Shown one piece after another: positions 7,851-16,591 of a DNA stretch of 64,000 nt; the stretch's first letter is position 1; each line of letters starts with the position of its first letter. The translations under genes were made by a program, and so were the position numbers. The stretch is taken from positions 124,001 to 188,000 of the forward strand of contig WGMD01000012.1 in NCBI GenBank assembly GCA_016125255.1, given 5' to 3'. Source of the stretch: Planctomycetota bacterium (GTDB lineage Bacteria > Planctomycetota > Phycisphaerae > Phycisphaerales > Zrk34). The notes beneath the pieces were generated by a model. That model was not told where the DNA came from, did no database searches, and saw only the letters and a program-made list of their open reading frames with translations.

Positions 7851-8639
7851 TCAGAGGTAGCTCAGGACGGTGATGAGGACGGAGATGGTGAAGAGCGCGG
7901 CGACGGAGCGGGTCATGGCGCGTCGCGTCACGACGGGGACGATCGTCACCGGGCCGCGCGCGGCGAGGCCTTCGGTGGAGCAGATCGCGCCGGTGGCGAG
8001 GGCGGGGAGGACGGCCTTGGCGGCGGTGGCGATCATCGACTTGGGCGTCGAAGCGTTGAAGAGGTCGATCATGAACTGCGCGAAGGGCGGGGGCTTGGTG
8101 TCGATGAGCAGGGCGCAGAGGTATCCGCCGCCGACGCTGACGACGATGAACAGGATGGTCAGACAAGCGACGGAAATCGCCATGCCGAGCACGCGCGGCA
8201 GGACGAGGTAGCTGAACGGTTCGACGCCCTGCGCTTCGAGGACGCGCACTTCGCCATGCACGCTCATGTTGCCCAACTCGACGCTGACGGCGGAGCCGCT
8301 GCGGACGATGACGACGATGTTGACGAGCAGGGGGGCGAGTTCGCGGACGACGACCATGATCAGCAGGGGGCCGATGAGCGTGGACTGCCCCAGTTCGCGG
8401 AGCCAGAGCTGCGCCTGCACGACGACGCCGACGCCGACGAGCAAAGACAGAAATCCGACGAAGCCGAGCGCGCCGACGGCTGTGAAATAAATCTGAAGGG
8501 CGAGCACGGAGCGGACGGTGCGGGGCCAGCGGGCGGGATTGAGCGCCATGACGAGCACGCGGCAGATCACGGCGGTCTGATAGCTCAGCTCCCGCCCGAA
8601 GTTCATCGTCATCTGCCCGATATTGCCGAGGGTGTTCAT
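7851..8639 (-). CDS. mlaE: MlaE-family ABC permease
   Basis: 262 residues with about five to six membrane helices. The family hallmark region is clear: VRELAPLL, then RSGSAVSVELGNM, then VLEAQGVEPFSYLVLPRVLG, which matches the coupling-helix segment of MlaE permeases. The family forms the inner-membrane core of phospholipid/MCE transporters. It is the first gene of the leftward operon, nine bases before the ATPase-like gene. No Shine-Dalgarno is obvious before the ATG. Confidence 0.93.
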   Translation of the reverse strand: MNTLGNIGQMTMNFGRELSYQTAVICRVLVMALNPARWPRTVRSVLALQIYFTAVGALGFVGFLSLLVGVGVVVQAQLWLRELGQSTLIGPLLIMVVVRELAPLLVNIVVIVRSGSAVSVELGNMSVHGEVRVLEAQGVEPFSYLVLPRVLGMAISVACLTILFIVVSVGGGYLCALLIDTKPPPFAQFMIDLFNASTPKSMIATAAKAVLPALATGAICSTEGLAARGPVTIVPVVTRRAMTRSVAALFTISVLITVLSYL

Positions 8640-8741
8640 GCACGCATGCCCGCGCGGCGGGACGGCCCGCCAGGTGCTCCCGTTTTACCGCAAGGACGGC
8701 GGTTTGACCAGCGTCATGCAATAAAGCGCGCTCGAAACGGG

Positions 8742-8769
8742 TTGCTTTATGTCATAGCCCCAGTAAGAT
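8742..8769 (+). promoter_or_regulatory. Putative promoter for the cupredoxin-PA14 gene
   Basis: TTGCTT at 8742-8747 and TAAGAT at 8764-8769 with a 16-base spacer. An AGGAG site at 8812-8816 precedes the ATG at 8824. The divergent gap 8640-8823 also has to hold the mlaE promoter, which I could not place. Confidence 0.4.
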
Positions 8770-8823
8770 ATTCAGTCCCCCCGTCAGGACGGACAACTTC
8801 CGAATTCACACAGGAGTCAGGGC

Positions 8824-10509
8824 ATGCGGCGAACCGGCGCGATGAGCATCAGCGGCAGGGTCACGGCGATGATGCTGACAGGTTGGATCGTTCTGTCGGC
8901 GTGGGCCGGTCCGGTCCGCGCGGAGGACGAAGTTCGCAAGATCACGATCCACACGCTCGCCGCTCAGATGAAATACGACACCGAGTCGTTCAGCGTCAAT
9001 CCCGGGCAGAAGGTCGAGCTGACGCTCGTCAATGACGACGAGATGCCGCACAACATCGCGCTGCTCTTGCCGGACGCGGCGGACGCCAACGGCGTCAAGT
9101 TCGCGATGGAGAAGATATGGACGCTGGGGGACAAAGGGCTGGACCTGAACTGGCTGCCGCCCAACGAGGCGCGGATTCTTGCGGCGCTGCCGTTGATCGA
9201 CCCGCATACGCAGAAGACGCTGACCTTCACGGCGCCGAAGGAGACGGGCAAGTATCCGTTCATCTGCACGCTGCCGGGGCACGCGATGATGATGAACGGG
9301 ACGATGGAGGTCGGCGGCGGGAGCGGGGGGCTGGGCTCGCTGCATTACGACTACTACAAGGGCGACTTCAAAACGCTGCCGGATTTTTCGAAGCTGACGC
9401 CGACGGGGAGCGGCCAGATCAATGACGGGCTCATCGACTTCGGCGTCGCGCCGGTGCCGCATGAATACGCGCTGCGCTTTACGGGGACGTTCGCGACGCC
9501 GGCGGCGGGGGCGTACGATTTTTATCTGGCATGCGATGACGGGGCGCGGGTGATCGTCGACGGAAAAACGATCGTGGAGGAGGACGGGATTCATCCATCG
9601 ACGAAGCTCAGCTCGGGGCGCGTGAAACTTGCGAAGGGCGATCATACGGTGGTGGTGGAGTACTTTGAGAATCAGGGCGAGCGCGGGCTGTACGTGGCGT
9701 ACGCGCAGCCGAAAGGGCCGCGCACGGCGCTGTCGAAATGGTTGCATCCGTCGCACGGCGGGAGCAACACGGCGACGAAAAATGAATTCGTCGGCATTCC
9801 GATCGAGCCCGCCCACGGCGAGGCGGTCATGTACCGCGAGTTCATCGCCGGTCTGAGCCCGCGCGGCATCGGCGTGGGCTACCCCGGCGGGGTGAACATC
9901 GGGTTCGATGCGGACGAGTGCAATATGCGGATGGTGTGGCAGGGGGCGTTCATGGATGCGAAGCGTCACTGGACCGGGCGCGGCGTCGGGTTCCAACCGC
10001 CGTCGGGTTACGGCGTGGTCAACGTCAACAGCGGCGCGCCGCTGGCGGTGCTCGAGAAGGATGAGGCCAACTGGCCGGCGAGCAAGGACGCCACGCACGA
10101 ACCGACCCCCGGCTACCGGTTCAAGGGCTACGTGCTCGACGCGCATCGCTATCCGACGTTCAAGTATGTCTTTGGCGGCGTGAGCGTCGAAGATACGGCC
10201 CAGCCCGGCGGCGACGCGGCCAAGGGAACCGCATCACTGACGCGCATCATGAAACTGACCAGCGACGCGTCGGTCGATCGGCTGTTCGTGCGCGTCGCCG
10301 ACTGCGACAAGATCGAGCCGACGCCGGACGGGGCGTACATGCTCGACGGACAGATGCGGCTTCGCGTCGAAGGCGTCACGCCGACGCTGCGGCATGTGGG
10401 TCGCGGCGATGAACTGATCGCGCCGGTGAGCGTCGGCGGCAAGGCGGTCGAGCTGCGCTTCACCTATGACTGGCCCGCCTTCCACGCGCACGTGCACGGC
10501 AAACACTGA
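8824..10509 (+). CDS. Exported cupredoxin-PA14 fusion protein
   Basis: 561 residues with a signal peptide ending near AWAGPVRA. Residues about 36-162 form a plastocyanin/azurin-type cupredoxin. Likely type 1 copper ligands are His76, Cys148, His153 and Met157 (motif FICTLPGHAMMM), in the azurin spacing. Residues about 175-300 resemble a PA14 domain (DFYLACDDGARVIVDG). The C-terminal half (300-561) looks like a domain seen in planctomycete secreted proteins that I cannot name with certainty. It is the first of three co-directional exported proteins with redox or carbohydrate-binding parts. A role in periplasmic electron transfer coupled to a sugar-type dehydrogenase is inferred. Confidence 0.87.
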   Translation: MRRTGAMSISGRVTAMMLTGWIVLSAWAGPVRAEDEVRKITIHTLAAQMKYDTESFSVNPGQKVELTLVNDDEMPHNIALLLPDAADANGVKFAMEKIWTLGDKGLDLNWLPPNEARILAALPLIDPHTQKTLTFTAPKETGKYPFICTLPGHAMMMNGTMEVGGGSGGLGSLHYDYYKGDFKTLPDFSKLTPTGSGQINDGLIDFGVAPVPHEYALRFTGTFATPAAGAYDFYLACDDGARVIVDGKTIVEEDGIHPSTKLSSGRVKLAKGDHTVVVEYFENQGERGLYVAYAQPKGPRTALSKWLHPSHGGSNTATKNEFVGIPIEPAHGEAVMYREFIAGLSPRGIGVGYPGGVNIGFDADECNMRMVWQGAFMDAKRHWTGRGVGFQPPSGYGVVNVNSGAPLAVLEKDEANWPASKDATHEPTPGYRFKGYVLDAHRYPTFKYVFGGVSVEDTAQPGGDAAKGTASLTRIMKLTSDASVDRLFVRVADCDKIEPTPDGAYMLDGQMRLRVEGVTPTLRHVGRGDELIAPVSVGGKAVELRFTYDWPAFHAHVHGKH

Positions 10510-10555
10510 ATCAAACCTCATCGGCCCATGACGGCCCGAACCTCGGAGTAACTCC

Positions 10556-12043
10556 ATGCTGCGGAAACTCACCTGTTTGAGCATGATGCTGATGATGACA
10601 ACCGTGCCGATCCTCGCGGCGGACAAAGGCCCCAAGGGCCCGCCGCCGGAAGGGGAAAGCGAGTACTACACGATCGAGGAGCTGCCGATTCCCGAAGGCG
10701 TCGTGCTCGAAGTGGGCGCGATCGAGGTGCTGCCGCATGAGCGATTGGCGGTGGCGACTCGGCGCGGCGAGATTTACATCATCGACGGCGCGTTCGGAAG
10801 CGATCTTTCGAAGGTCAAGTACACGCTGTTCGCATCGGGGCTGCACGAGCCGCTGGGGCTGGCATGGAAGGACGGCTCGCTGTACGCGACGCAGCGCCCC
10901 GAAGTCACGCGGCTGCAGGACACCAACGGCGACGATCGCACCGATGTGTTCGAGACGGTCGCCAACGGCTGGGGCATCAGCGGCGACTATCACGAATTCG
11001 CCTTCGGCTCCCGCTTCGACAAGGACAATAACATCTGGGTCGTGCTGTGCCTGACCGGCTCGGCCAGCGCGCACGCGGACTTCCGAGGATGGTGCATGCG
11101 CGTCACGCCCGATGGCAAGACGCTGCCGACCGCCAGCGGCATCCGCTCGCCCGGCGGCATCGGGTTCGACGCAGACGGCGAAGTGTTTTACACGGATAAT
11201 CAGGGCCTTTGGAACGGATCGAGCTCCGTCAAGCATCTGACCGTCGGCGCGTTCGAAGGCAATCCCAGCGGCAATGGGTATTACAGTCTGACCGACGCGA
11301 TCGGCCCGCGCCCGACCGATCCCAAGTCCGGGAGCCGCATCCTCGCCGAGCGGGCGCGGATTCCCGAATTCGTGCCCCCGTCGGTGATTTTGCCCCATGC
11401 GAAGATGGGCCAGTCCCCGACCGGCATCGCCTATGACGCCTCCGGCAAGTTCGGCCCGTTCACGAAGCAGCTTTTTGTCGGCGAGCAGACCTGGTCGCAG
11501 GTGCAGCGCGTCGAGATGGAAGTCGTCAACGGCGTCTATCAGGGCGCGGCCTACCCCTTCCTCTCGGGCTTCAAGTGCGGACTCATCGGCGTACGCATGG
11601 CGGACAACGGCGTGCTGTTCGTCGGCGGGTCGGACCGCGGATGGGGCTCGCGCGGCGGCAAGCCGTTCACGCTTGAGCGTGTGACATGGACCGGCAAGAT
11701 CCCCTTTGAAGTGCATCACACGCGCGCGACGCCCGATGGCTTCGTGCTGACGTTCACCGAGAAGGTCGATCCGAAAACCGCCGGTGATGTCGCGTCGTAT
11801 CAGATGCGCGAATTCACGTACATCTATCAGTCCGGCTACGGCAGCCCGGAAGTCGACGAGGTCAAGCCGACGATCACCAAGGCGATCGTCAGCGACGACG
11901 GCATGAGCGTGCGGCTGACGATCGACCTGCTGACCAAGGGGCATGTCCACGAACTGCACATGGACGGCGTGCGGTCGGCGGACGGGGCCGCGCTGCTGCA
12001 TCCCGTCAGCTACTACACGCTCAACGAAATTCCCGCAAAGTAA
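10556..12043 (+). CDS. Exported sugar-dehydrogenase-like beta-propeller protein
   Basis: 495 residues with a signal peptide (hydrophobic stretch then ILAADKG). The body resembles the PVC-type membrane-bound dehydrogenase/glucose-sorbosone dehydrogenase propeller family: LPHERLAVATRRGEIYIIDGAF, TRLQDTNGDDRTDVFE, RSPGGIGFDADGEVFYTDNQG. No CXXCH is present in this protein. It begins 46 bases after the cupredoxin gene with GGAG upstream, so they probably share an mRNA and may exchange electrons. The substrate is unknown. Confidence 0.85.
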   Translation: MLRKLTCLSMMLMMTTVPILAADKGPKGPPPEGESEYYTIEELPIPEGVVLEVGAIEVLPHERLAVATRRGEIYIIDGAFGSDLSKVKYTLFASGLHEPLGLAWKDGSLYATQRPEVTRLQDTNGDDRTDVFETVANGWGISGDYHEFAFGSRFDKDNNIWVVLCLTGSASAHADFRGWCMRVTPDGKTLPTASGIRSPGGIGFDADGEVFYTDNQGLWNGSSSVKHLTVGAFEGNPSGNGYYSLTDAIGPRPTDPKSGSRILAERARIPEFVPPSVILPHAKMGQSPTGIAYDASGKFGPFTKQLFVGEQTWSQVQRVEMEVVNGVYQGAAYPFLSGFKCGLIGVRMADNGVLFVGGSDRGWGSRGGKPFTLERVTWTGKIPFEVHHTRATPDGFVLTFTEKVDPKTAGDVASYQMREFTYIYQSGYGSPEVDEVKPTITKAIVSDDGMSVRLTIDLLTKGHVHELHMDGVRSADGAALLHPVSYYTLNEIPAK

Positions 12044-12168
12044 ACGAGCGTCACCATGACGGCGACTGACCGGCGGCGCGGACTTGGCCGCCGGTTGCGG
12101 CTATGATATGACCTCCGCCAGAGGGTCCGACGGGCCCTGCAAAATCCCCGAACGCTTTGGAGAGTCGC

Positions 12169-15100
12169 ATGTTTCAACGGACCCCGGTTGTGCGCCGTGT
12201 GATGCTGTCGCTGGGCCTCGTCGTCTTGTTCGCCTCCGCCTCGTTCGCCCAATTGAAGTTCCAGAAGGGCGATCACATCTCGATCATCGGCAACACGCTT
12301 GCCGATCGGATGCAGCACGACGGCTACATGGAGGCGGCGATCCAGTCGCGGATGCCGGAACTGGAATTGTCGTTCCGCAACCTCGGCTATCCCGCCGACG
12401 AACTGACGGTCCGCCCGCGTTCGGACAACTTCGGTTCGCCCGACGAATGGCTCACCCGCACGCAGGCGGACATCGTGTTCGCCTTCTTCGGGTTCAACGA
12501 ATCTTTCGCCGGCGAAGCGGGCCTGCCCGGGTTCCGCAAGAACCTGGAGAACTTCATCGATCACACACTCAGCCAGAAGTACAACGGCAAGAGCGCCCCG
12601 CGCCTCGTGCTTTTTTCCCCGATCGCCTGCGAAGATATGCACGATCGCCTGCTGCCCGACGGCAAGGAGAACAACGCCCGCATCGCGCTGTACGCGCAGG
12701 CGATGGCGGAAGTGGCGAAGGCGAAGAACGTCACGTTCGTCGATCTGTATGAACCCACGCTCAAGCTCTACGCCGCCGCGTCCAGCCCGCTGACGATCAA
12801 CGGCATCCACCTCAACCCGCACGGCAACGAACTGCTTGCCGACGTCATCGTCGCGCAGCTTCTGCCCGGGATGAAGTCCAAACTCAGCGATCCGCAGGCG
12901 GCGAAGCTGCGCGAGGCGGTCGTCGACAAGGACTACTACTGGTTCAGCCGCTACCGCGTCATCGACGAGTACAACGTCTTCGGCGGGCGCTCCCGGCTTT
13001 CGTGGAACGGGCAGTCGAACGCCGACGTGATGTCGCGCGAGATGGAGATCTTCGATGTCATGACGGCCAATCGGGACAAGCGCGTCTGGGCCGTCGCCAA
13101 CGGCAGCGACCTGACGGTCAATGATTCCAACGCGCCGCCCGAACTGGTCGTCAAATCCAACCGGCCGGGCCCGAATCCCGACGGTACGTATCCGTATCTG
13201 AGCGGCGAGGAGGCGATCAAGAAGATGAAGATCGCCAAGGGGCTCAAGGTCAATCTGTTCGCGTCCGAAGAGAAGTTCCCCGACCTGATCAACCCGGTGC
13301 AGATGGCGGTCGACACGAACAGCCGGCTGTGGGTGGCGACCTGGCCGTCGTATCCGCACTGGAACCCGACGCATCCGCGGGAAGACAAGCTGATTATCCT
13401 TGTTGATGACGATCACGACGGGAAAGCCGACCGCGAGATCGTCTTCGCCGATCACCTCAACAGCCCGACGGGCTTCGAGTTCTGGGGCGGCGGCGTGATC
13501 GTCGCGCAGGCGCCGGAGCTTTGGTTCCTCAAGGACACCGACGGCGACGACAAGGCCGACGTGCGCATTCGCCTCGTGCAGGGCATCAGCAGCGCCGACT
13601 CGCACCATACGTGCAACTCCTTCGTCATCGGACCCGACGGCGGCTTGTATTACTCGCACGGCGTATTCCATTTCGACAATCAGGAAACGCCGACCGGCCC
13701 GTTCCGTGCTCACGAAGACGGCGTGTTCCGCTTCGATCCGCGCACGTTCCAGACGACGCATCAGTTCCCGATCGGGCCCAATCCGCATGGCAACACGTTC
13801 GACCAATGGGGTCACGAGTTCGCCACCGATGGCACGACCGGCGTGGGCTACTACGTCGGGATCGGCAAGGGCACCGGCGCGCCGCATCAGTTCTACACCA
13901 AGCGCATGCGCCCCGTGCCCGGGTCCGCGTTCCTGTCCAGCAGCCAGTTCCCCGACGACATGCAGGGCAACTTCCTCGTCTGCAACGTCATCGGGTTTCA
14001 AGGCGTCATGCAGCACACCGTGACTTACAACGGCGCGGACATCACCGCCAAGGAGATCGAGCCGATCGTCGTCTCCGAAGATCCCAACTTCCGCCCCAGC
14101 GACATCGAAGTCGGCGGCGACGGCGGGCTGTACATTTCCGACTGGCACAATCCGCTCATCGGTCACATGCAGCACAACATCCGCGACCCCAACCGTGACC
14201 ACACGCACGGGCGCATCTACCGCTTCATCGCCGACGGACGCCCGCTGCTGGAGCCGGCGCAGATGAAGGGCAAGCCCATCGCCGAGGTGCTCGGTCACTT
14301 CTTCGCCAAGGAAAACGGCACGCGATATCGCGCCCGGCTCGAATTGTCCGGCCGCGACGTGAAGGACATTGTGCCCGCCGTCAAGACGTTCACCGACAAG
14401 CTCGACGTCAAGAAAGCCGACGACGCGCAGGCGCTGCTCGAATCGCTCTGGGTGCTCGAAGAGCAGCGGGTCGTCGACGGCGATCTGCTCCGCAAGGTGT
14501 ACGGGGCGACGAACCCGCTGGTCCGCGCGGCGGCGATCCGCACGCTCGGACATTGGGGCACGGCCGTGCCGGACGGCGCGGCGCTGCTGCTCGATGGCGC
14601 TCGTGACGAGTCGGCGGCGGTGCGGGCTGAAGCCGTCATCGCCGCCACGAGCTTCGACGGGCTCGACGGGGCCGAGGCGATCTTCGAAGTCGCCACGCGC
14701 CCGACCGATCCGCAGCTTGACTACAACCTTAACTGGGCCCGCGGCAAGATCAATGTCGATCAGGTCGTTCAGGACGCGCTCAAGTCCGGCAAGCCGCTCT
14801 CGAAGGCGGCCCAGACGTATGCCGTCCAGAAAGCCGGCGTCGCGACGCTGTTGACCATGAAGCGGACCGACGTCGTCAACGACGCTTTGCTCTCGCGTGA
14901 GGGCATTCCCGCGGCCAATCGGACCGAGGCGCTGGACGCGATGGCCCAGGCGCATCACACGACGCAGATGCAGGAACTCATCGGCGCGATCGGCCGGGCC
15001 GACGCCGCGTCGAGCCCGAGCTTGAGCGATCTGTTGGCGATGCTCGCCGCCGCCGATGCGGAGGCGATCAAGGCGAATGCCGAGGCGCTGACCGCGCTGG

Positions 15101-16545
15101 CCGACAAGGCGACCGCCCCGTCGACGCAGCGTACGGTCTACGCCGCATGGATGAACGCCGACGGCAACGCCGACCGCGCGTTCGCACAGGCATCCAAATC
15201 AACCGCGAATCTCAAGACGCTTCTGGAGGCGGCGGGCGAAGTGCACAATCCGCTGGCGCTCGAATCGCTCTACCCGCATGCGCGGGCGCTGATCTTCGCG
15301 CTGCCCGAAGGACTCAAGGCCGACCAGACCGCCGGGTCGGATCAGATGTCCGTCAAGTTCTACGCACCAGCCCGCCGCACCGCCGACGCCGCGGTATATG
15401 AAGCGTCCGCCGCGCAGGCGACGGGGAAGGTTCAGCAGTTCCAGATGGACCAGGCCCCGCTGGCGACGCACGATGACTTCGCCCTCGTGTTCGACGGGAC
15501 GATCAACATCCCCCGCACGGGCAAGTACACGTTCTTCATCAACTCCGACGACGGCTCGCGTCTGTATCTCGATCACGCGGAGCTGATCAACAATGACGGT
15601 CTGCACGGCATGGTCGAAAAGAGCGCAACCGTCGAACTTGCCGCCGGGCCGCATCCGATCGGCGTCTGCTACTTCGACAACGGCGGGGGCGACGGGCTTG
15701 TCGTGTCATGGCAGGGACCGGGCATCAACAAGCAGGAGATTCCCGCGGCCGTGCTCTCGGGCGCCGGCGAGAACATTCACGATACCGCCCTGCGCGTCGT
15801 CGCCGGCATTCCGAACCACATGCCCGAGAAGGTCGCGGATTGCGCCAAGCTGATCGCCTCCGGCGAGCATGTCGAAGCGGCGCTGGCGGCGCTGGCCCGC
15901 GTGCATCCCACGCAGGTCAAGGCATCGCTCACCGCCGATCAGATGCAGGCCATCGCAGGCGTGCTCGTCAAGCAGGCGTCGCAGGCCTCGGCCGTCGTGC
16001 GCGATTCGGCGGACTACGGCACGCTGATCACGCTCGGCGAAACGCTCACCGCCGCGCAGCCCGCCGACGCGCCGCTGAAGAAGGAAGTCGCGGCCCTGCG
16101 TGCGAGCATTCCCATGAAGGTCGACGCCGCCCTGATGGAAAAGGGCAAGGAAATCTACTTCCGCGAAGCCCACTGCGGCACCTGCCATCAGCCCGACGGG
16201 CGCGGGCTTGTCGGCCAGTATCCGCCGCTCGACGGCAGTCCGTGGATCAACGGGTCGCCCGATCGACTTGCCCGCATCGCGCTGCACGGATTGTGGGGCA
16301 AAATCACGGTGGAGGGTAAGACGTTCCAGTCGCCGCCGCTGCCGCCGATGACGCCGTTCCGCGATCTATTGAAGGACGACGAGCTCGCAGCCGTGCTCAC
16401 CTATGTCCGCAACAGTTGGTCCAACCGTGCCGGTCCGGTCGAGGTCAAGACCGTCACCGACGCCCGCGCGGCCACGAAGGACCGGTCCATGTTCTGGACC
16501 GCCGACGAGCTGCTCAAGGATTACCCGATGGAAAAAACCAAGTGA
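12169..16545 (+). CDS. Giant exported protein: SGNH-like, dehydrogenase propeller, HEAT, PA14, cytochrome c
   Basis: 1458 residues from ATG 12169 with GGAGAG five bases upstream; a TTG at 12157 is an alternative. After a signal peptide comes an SGNH-hydrolase-like domain (about 30-240). Its block I reads IIGNTLAD instead of GDS, so the nucleophile is not obvious; block V INGIHLNPHG is retained. Residues 340-700 are a PVC-type dehydrogenase propeller (DTDGDDKADV), 720-1060 are HEAT-like helices, and about 1070-1190 are a PA14 domain. A cytochrome c domain near the C-terminus has CGTCH at 1336-1340. The architecture is typical of Planctomycetes secreted proteins presumed to act on complex glycans. 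A terminator follows directly. Confidence 0.88.
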   Translation: MFQRTPVVRRVMLSLGLVVLFASASFAQLKFQKGDHISIIGNTLADRMQHDGYMEAAIQSRMPELELSFRNLGYPADELTVRPRSDNFGSPDEWLTRTQADIVFAFFGFNESFAGEAGLPGFRKNLENFIDHTLSQKYNGKSAPRLVLFSPIACEDMHDRLLPDGKENNARIALYAQAMAEVAKAKNVTFVDLYEPTLKLYAAASSPLTINGIHLNPHGNELLADVIVAQLLPGMKSKLSDPQAAKLREAVVDKDYYWFSRYRVIDEYNVFGGRSRLSWNGQSNADVMSREMEIFDVMTANRDKRVWAVANGSDLTVNDSNAPPELVVKSNRPGPNPDGTYPYLSGEEAIKKMKIAKGLKVNLFASEEKFPDLINPVQMAVDTNSRLWVATWPSYPHWNPTHPREDKLIILVDDDHDGKADREIVFADHLNSPTGFEFWGGGVIVAQAPELWFLKDTDGDDKADVRIRLVQGISSADSHHTCNSFVIGPDGGLYYSHGVFHFDNQETPTGPFRAHEDGVFRFDPRTFQTTHQFPIGPNPHGNTFDQWGHEFATDGTTGVGYYVGIGKGTGAPHQFYTKRMRPVPGSAFLSSSQFPDDMQGNFLVCNVIGFQGVMQHTVTYNGADITAKEIEPIVVSEDPNFRPSDIEVGGDGGLYISDWHNPLIGHMQHNIRDPNRDHTHGRIYRFIADGRPLLEPAQMKGKPIAEVLGHFFAKENGTRYRARLELSGRDVKDIVPAVKTFTDKLDVKKADDAQALLESLWVLEEQRVVDGDLLRKVYGATNPLVRAAAIRTLGHWGTAVPDGAALLLDGARDESAAVRAEAVIAATSFDGLDGAEAIFEVATRPTDPQLDYNLNWARGKINVDQVVQDALKSGKPLSKAAQTYAVQKAGVATLLTMKRTDVVNDALLSREGIPAANRTEALDAMAQAHHTTQMQELIGAIGRADAASSPSLSDLLAMLAAADAEAIKANAEALTALADKATAPSTQRTVYAAWMNADGNADRAFAQASKSTANLKTLLEAAGEVHNPLALESLYPHARALIFALPEGLKADQTAGSDQMSVKFYAPARRTADAAVYEASAAQATGKVQQFQMDQAPLATHDDFALVFDGTINIPRTGKYTFFINSDDGSRLYLDHAELINNDGLHGMVEKSATVELAAGPHPIGVCYFDNGGGDGLVVSWQGPGINKQEIPAAVLSGAGENIHDTALRVVAGIPNHMPEKVADCAKLIASGEHVEAALAALARVHPTQVKASLTADQMQAIAGVLVKQASQASAVVRDSADYGTLITLGETLTAAQPADAPLKKEVAALRASIPMKVDAALMEKGKEIYFREAHCGTCHQPDGRGLVGQYPPLDGSPWINGSPDRLARIALHGLWGKITVEGKTFQSPPLPPMTPFRDLLKDDELAAVLTYVRNSWSNRAGPVEVKTVTDARAATKDRSMFWTADELLKDYPMEKTK

Positions 16546-16551
16546 TTGATC

Positions 16552-16585
16552 AAGGCGGTGGGACTTAAGTCCCGCCGCCTTTTTT
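16552..16585 (+). terminator. Rho-independent terminator after the 1458-residue gene
   Basis: An almost perfect palindrome (arms AAGGCGG/GGGACTT against AAGTCCC/CCGCCTT with one G-T wobble) is followed by six T residues. It lies seven bases after the stop and separates two convergent genes. Confidence 0.85.
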
Positions 16586-16591
16586 ATGCGC

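Noticed and set aside
7500-9035. 511-codon plus-strand frame across mlaE
   Set aside because: Asp/Glu/Arg/His-rich composition, antisense to mlaE, and crosses the promoter gap; mlaE itself has clear family motifs.
12013-14958. 981-codon open frame on the minus strand
   Set aside because: It lies opposite the 1458-residue exported protein and shows His/Arg/Val-biased composition with no motif; a GC-bias artefact.
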